Assembly (NCBI GenBank): GCA_037367405.1
Contig: JAZKJV010008265.1
Coordinates: forward strand, 558,001 to 622,000
DNA length: 64,000 nt
From: Ottelia alismoides
Taxonomy: Eukaryota; Streptophyta; Magnoliopsida; Alismatales; Hydrocharitaceae
Direction of reading: 5' to 3'
The notes below the pieces were generated by a model that searched no databases, had not been told where the DNA came from, and saw only the letters and a list, made by a program, of their open reading frames with translations. This document shows positions 60,012 through 64,000 of this stretch, piece after piece; position 1 is the stretch's first letter, and the number at the start of each line of letters is the position of its first letter. Made by a program: the position numbers and the translations under genes.

Positions 60012-60240
60012 AATATGTCCTGATATAAGGGGAAGTTCTGCCGAAATTTTTCGAGAAATATGTCCCGATATAAGGGGAAACTCTCTCGAAATTTTTCTGA
60101 TAAATATGTCCCGATATAAGAGGAAACTCTGCCGAAATTTCAAGAGAAAATATGTTCTTGGCGTTCTTCATGTTCTTCGAGTTCTTCGCGTTCTTCGTGT
60201 TCTTCATTCGTTCTTCGCGTTCTTGACACGTTCTTAGTGT
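60012..60240 (+). repeat. 46 bp and 9 bp tandem repeats in the nested LTR
   Basis: Three copies of a unit of about 46 bp containing aaatatgtcccgatataagg at 60012, 60057 and 60104. Then a 9 bp array of the type gttcttcgc at 60154-60240. A 88-codon minus-strand frame over it is a product of the repeats. Confidence 0.8.
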
Positions 60241-61735
60241 TTTTGATACGATAATGAAATTTGATCGTTTCAGGAGCCTTAAATCATCCTTTCTGAAAAC
60301 GAAACACGATAAAGCACTGCATACGCAAGAGAGAGCTCGATTAGGTAACGAAATTATTCCTTTTGCTGTTGGGTTTTCATATGAGATCGTTGAAATTTCT
60401 GATTTTAAGTTCTTTGCTACGAAGAACCCTAGTTTGGTTATTTTTGAGAAAATATGAAAATTTGCTTTGTGATTTCAACTAAAATAAGGACTAAGCATCG
60501 AATTGATGCAGTGACTTGGGAAGTTAGGGTTTGGAAGTTAAAATGAGCATAATTATGAGTATATAAAATATGAATTAATATATGTGTAAGTCTATACTCA
60601 GTATTTTATGGTTATGCAAATATAAGGCTGAATTGAGGAATTACATCATGGGAATTGATGTGTTTTGAGTTGGATGCTGAAAAGGGTCGTGAGTCACGTT
60701 AAGGATGACTGGAAGTAGGTCGGGCATGCAACAGGTAGGTTGTTCGGAAGGAACCCGTATTGGTGTTTTCCTACCTAGGTGGTACACGGTTGCCCTGCTA
60801 TGATAAGTGCGCATGAAATGAATGATTTGCAATGCATGGTACCGGGAGCTAATATATTCGGGTTTAACAACGGAAGATGTCGTCGTGCTATGTGGAGGCA
60901 CAGGTTGTTCAATAGCGGCTGGGTCACGACAATATGTATTTAAGTCGCAAGATTATAATGTTTGCCTGAGGTTTTAAGAAACCAAATCCTCGAGGACGGT
61001 GTACTCATTTGTTTTCCAAGCTAAGGGTTGAGACCCTTCTTAATAAAAGAGAAGGAAATTGTCAGGGTAGTATTGGAGGATCGGTTGAGGCGATGTGCGG
61101 CGACATAAGCTTACCGAGATCAACGCAATCTCCAATTTCGAAGTGTCCACAGCTTCAGAGTCCAAGAATGGTGCGGTTCCCCCGGACTAATCCCTGACGT
61201 GGAATAGAAAAGGAATAGGGCTTAGATTAACGAGAAGGAATGAAACCTTTTGTGATAACAAGTTTTGCAAAATTACACAATTTGTTTGCTTTTCTCTTCT
61301 TTGTTACTTAGCATTCGCTAATTTTTATCCTATGATTTATGGAAAACCCAATAGGTGTCGGTGAGCCATCGCAAGGACATTAAAAATCCATCCAGCTTAC
61401 ATACTAGACATCCAGCCAGCCAGCCACAATAGCTTTCCTTTGTAAGGTAGTTAGTAATATTTCTGTGTATTTCCTTCAAGATGATGTACATGTAAAGGGT
61501 TGTAGTGGGACAATGGATCATGTAAACTTTATTTTGTGAATGGTAAAGTGTTGAAATACTTCCTTCTGAGTATTTTTATTTGCAGTCTGTTTCTGAATGT
61601 TAGTTATGATTGCTGTATAAATTATTGCTGAGTAACCAGATCCGGATATGGGAGGATCCGACGACCCGAGATTCAGGGTCGCTACAGTTTAAAGGCCAAA
61701 TAAAAGAATAAAGGTGATAAAATGGAGATTCATCA

Positions 61736-64000
61736 CCCCCTATACATGCCTTTGCTAGTCTATAGCAAACACTTATGCATATTAGTGAAGCAAAAAATAA
61801 AGTAAAGAAAAAGAAAGAACTTGGAACAATTTTTGACTCTTAAACTTGTCTTATCAAAATCAAAGTTTAAAGATCAGTTAAGATCTTTAGATTATTAGTT
61901 TGTTCGGAACCATAGTTAAGGTTAGGAAATGTGACACAACAACCCTTAAGTTCCATAATCCAATCATTTAGTTCTCTTCACATTAAGGTCAGAGCCATCC
62001 TCTCAGTCTCATACTCTTGCTACTTTGAAATGACAGATCCATGTGTGTGAATTTTTCAGCTTTTCTCGAAAAAACCGCTGAAACATAAAAGAGTCTGCTC
62101 TCTTAGTAGCTTGTCCTCCTAGAGACAGATAATCCCGTCTAAGGTCAGGTACTGCTAATCTTTACAAGCAAGTAAGGAAAGAAACTAGAAGAATGGGAAA
62201 AGAACCAGGAATGTACCCATGCAGTCTTCATTCCCTTGTGAAGCATGGTTTGTATAATTGAGTCTTCACCAAGAAGCAGGTTTTTTGAAGCTCATATTTT
62301 TGGTGTAATTTTTGGTATAAGATTCTTTTTTAGGTTTTTCTTTGACTTTGCATTGCTTTGCATTCTTGTTTGTGCCCTGGTGGATATAACATCTTTTGGT
62401 CCGCCTAGTTTTTTGGGGTCTTGAAAAAAAGATGTTCCTGTAGATCGTTCCTCATCTGAAGTATTGTCTCAATCCAGTCTCCAGTCTTTAGATATCACGG
62501 TTATTAGAAAAAAGTGGATTAGAGTATCGGTTTCGACAATCCCCAAGAATGGTTCACGAGCCACCCTTGACGAATCAGCCTAGCATCGTCCTGACTTAGA
62601 CTCCAAAATTTTTCAACAACCCATATGAGATGCGCTAAGGGCCCGTTTGGTTAATGGCATACCCGGTGTACACCGGTGTATCCCCCTCCAAACCTGGGTT
62701 GGAAACCTATCACAAATCAAGGTCATATCATGTCACATTCCTTATTCCAACCCTCTCCCAACCCTCATAAATATCCAAACACCTACTATTCACAAGTGGA
62801 TACCCCAACCCGCCCCATGCCACTAACCAAACAGGCCCTAAGTGTCAAGTACAAGTTTTCTAGTCAAGCCACTATCCCAAGAGTCATACGGATGATGTGA
62901 AGAGTTCTAGTTAGACATAATGAATTGACTCATAAACATAGTCTAATGAAATCTAAATAATTAAGTCAAGACGACCTAAAGTATCCCAACTCCAATCTTT
63001 AATGGGTTCCTCTGAAAGTAAGTGTATAAAGGTCAACACCAAGCTCCGATCTTCAAAATTTAATTCAGACTTATTCAATTGTCTTGACCATTCCGAAAAA
63101 TGTGAATGCTATGTACAATGCAAGAGAAAATTTTTTGTGAACCAATTTTCTATTTTGATCATTTTATGTATTTTCGAAAATGGTTTTGCACATATTTATG
63201 CATGTTTTTGAAAAGATTTTGCAAATGTTTTGGATTTTAAATTTTAATTTTTTAGGGAATCTTGAATAAGGGTTAGTGAAAGAACTATGTATGACTATTT
63301 ACATGGGAACAATTCTATATTTACAAGGGTGGTGGTGTATTTTGCACATGGAATCTACAAGTTGAGTGCTAGTACTTATTTACATAATTTATAAAAACTA
63401 TATACAATAAGGATTTTATTTGAGCTATTATTTACACTAGGTTCTCAAAACATTTGAAAACATTTTCGTAAACATTTTTAAAACTTTTTTTTGCAAATAA
63501 TTTTACAAATATTTATACAAACATTTACAAATTTTGAAAATCATTTAGCAAATATTTTCCAAATAGTATATATAAATTTTTCAAAAGATTTTTCAACCAT
63601 TTTTCAAATCATTTGCAAGTAGATTTTCAAAAATTTTATTTACATAGATATAATAAATTTTACAAACAAATTAATTTTATAAAGGTTTGAAAATATTTTT
63701 CAAAAAATTTCCAAAAAGTTTTCAAAATATTTTTCAAGATATTTTTCAATGTTTTTTCAAATCATTTTGCTAAAAATGGTAAACCGAATTTATTGCTTGT
63801 ATTTTCAAAGAATATCGTGACTTTTATTAATTTGTCATATTATTAAAAATATGAAAGTACGAGTAATGGCTAAAGTATATACATCGTATATACGACCCCC
63901 CATACTTAGCTTGAGCTATGCCCTCATAGACCAGATAGAAAAAAGGAAGACAGAACTTGTACTAAGTATATAACAATCTACTACAACGACTAAAGAATCA
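61736..64000 (-). mobile_element. Element G: Athila-type element, 3' non-coding region (rest outside window)
   Basis: The bases at 61736-61750 (minus: ggcatgtataggggg) are the polypurine tract. Towards higher coordinates there is the conserved non-coding block (phrases around gtcgtcttgacttaattatt on the minus strand), AT-rich tttgaaaa repeats at 63420-63780, and the first hairpin of the array at 63894-63972 (ccccccatacttagcttgag and acttgtactaagtata). The order is the same as in A and B. Coding parts would lie right of 64000. Confidence 0.82.
62639..62838. mobile_element. Tourist-like (PIF/Harbinger) MITE, 200 bp
   Basis: The ends gggcccgtttggttaatggc and (reverse complement) gggcctgtttggttagtggc are inverted. 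The 3 bp taa is duplicated (62636-62638 and 62839-62841). The empty site is visible in element D: gagctaagtgcatag at 34090-34104 against gcgctaa/taagtgtcaag here. It encodes nothing. Confidence 0.9.

Larger units (their letters stand above)
58907..61686 (+). mobile_element. solo LTR of a second retrotransposon family (2780 bp)
   Basis: The insertion starts tgtaaagcca, ends gtcgctaca and is flanked by gttta (58902-58906 and 61687-61691). It has TG...CA ends, no coding frame and one TATA-box-like site on the plus strand (59397-59404). The size and the ending ...gggtcgctaca are reminiscent of Tekay/Del-type chromovirus LTRs (inference; no domain supports it). The surrounding LTR closes up when it is removed. 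The interior has several short repeat arrays. Confidence 0.8.
54694..61735 (-). repeat. 3' LTR of element G, split by a solo LTR
   Basis: On the minus strand it starts tgatgaatctccattttatc at 61735, next to a polypurine-like tract, and ends near tgtgtcgatcg at 54694. Without the insertion at 58907-61686 (and 5 bp duplication) it is about 4.26 kb. It is the most diverged of the Athila-type LTRs here; the G-box palindrome near 57780 is degraded (gggctacgtcaccc). The leader-type repeats are at 56220-56570. Antisense and sense frames within are not called. Confidence 0.85.

Noticed and set aside
60012..60240. 88-codon minus-strand frame (Lys/Asn-rich repeats) as a gene
   Set aside because: It is fully explained by 46 bp and 9 bp tandem repeats whose periods keep a frame open.

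Overview
This is plant nuclear DNA, a dense nest of transposable elements with almost no host coding sequence. The organism is an angiosperm with a repeat-rich genome. A monocot is a guess only. The evidence is the presence of very long LTRs (about 3.8-4.2 kb without later insertions), a primer-binding site matching the one typical of Athila elements (tRNA-Asp type), Athila-style gag-pro-RT-RNase H-integrase domains, plant MITEs and one plant-type C2H2 zinc-finger pseudogene. No intact protein-coding gene was found; every recognisable reading frame carries stops or frameshifts.

Layout. Element A (Athila-like, + strand) fills 1-11872: 3' part of gag, protease, RT/RNase H, integrase, a 2.6 kb non-coding 3' region and the 3' LTR (8028-11872). 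Its 5' end lies left of the window. It sits inside the 3' LTR of element D (remnant 11873-12941). Next comes the 3' half of a second Athila-like element, B/C, on the minus strand (LTR 12942-16758, polymerase to about 23079). The 5' half of the same element lies on the plus strand (LTR 24358-28441, primer site 28444, gag to protease ending 33128). Between the halves are the end of D's internal region (23080-23265) and the first part of D's 3' LTR (23266-24357). The two halves fit one insertion (target duplication c-t/g-cac) that was split by an inversion of about 10 kb (23080-33128); a roughly 401 bp inverted duplication of the protease region marks the breakpoints. D itself (minus strand, 33129-43670 plus the displaced pieces) is a non-autonomous relative: gag, a protease-like frame whose catalytic triad is changed, and an unrecognised tandem-repeat acidic reading frame where RT and integrase would be.

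From 43676 to 50173 there is older host or degenerate sequence: AT-rich DNA, a two-finger C2H2 pseudogene (46770-47315) and a probable decayed LTR start near 48599. A solo Athila-type LTR F (50174-54135, minus, flanked by cccga) interrupts it. The right end is the 3' LTR (54694-61735) and 3' non-coding region (61736-64000) of another minus-strand element, G, whose coding part is outside the window. G's LTR is split by a 2.78 kb solo LTR of a different family (58907-61686, flanked by gttta).

Smaller insertions: two MULE-type elements with related ends and perfect 9 bp target duplications (27431-27672 and 40329-41271), a Tourist-like MITE (62639-62838) and a further MITE (33200-33564).

The most unusual signal is in the non-coding region between polymerase and 3' LTR of A, B, D and G. 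It holds a series of hairpins whose 3' arm repeats the element's own polypurine tract (aagtataggggg), with its complement as the 5' arm, upstream of the real tract. Conserved palindromes with a G-box and W-box cores inside the LTRs, and nonsense codons that mostly look like CAG-to-TAG changes, are also described.
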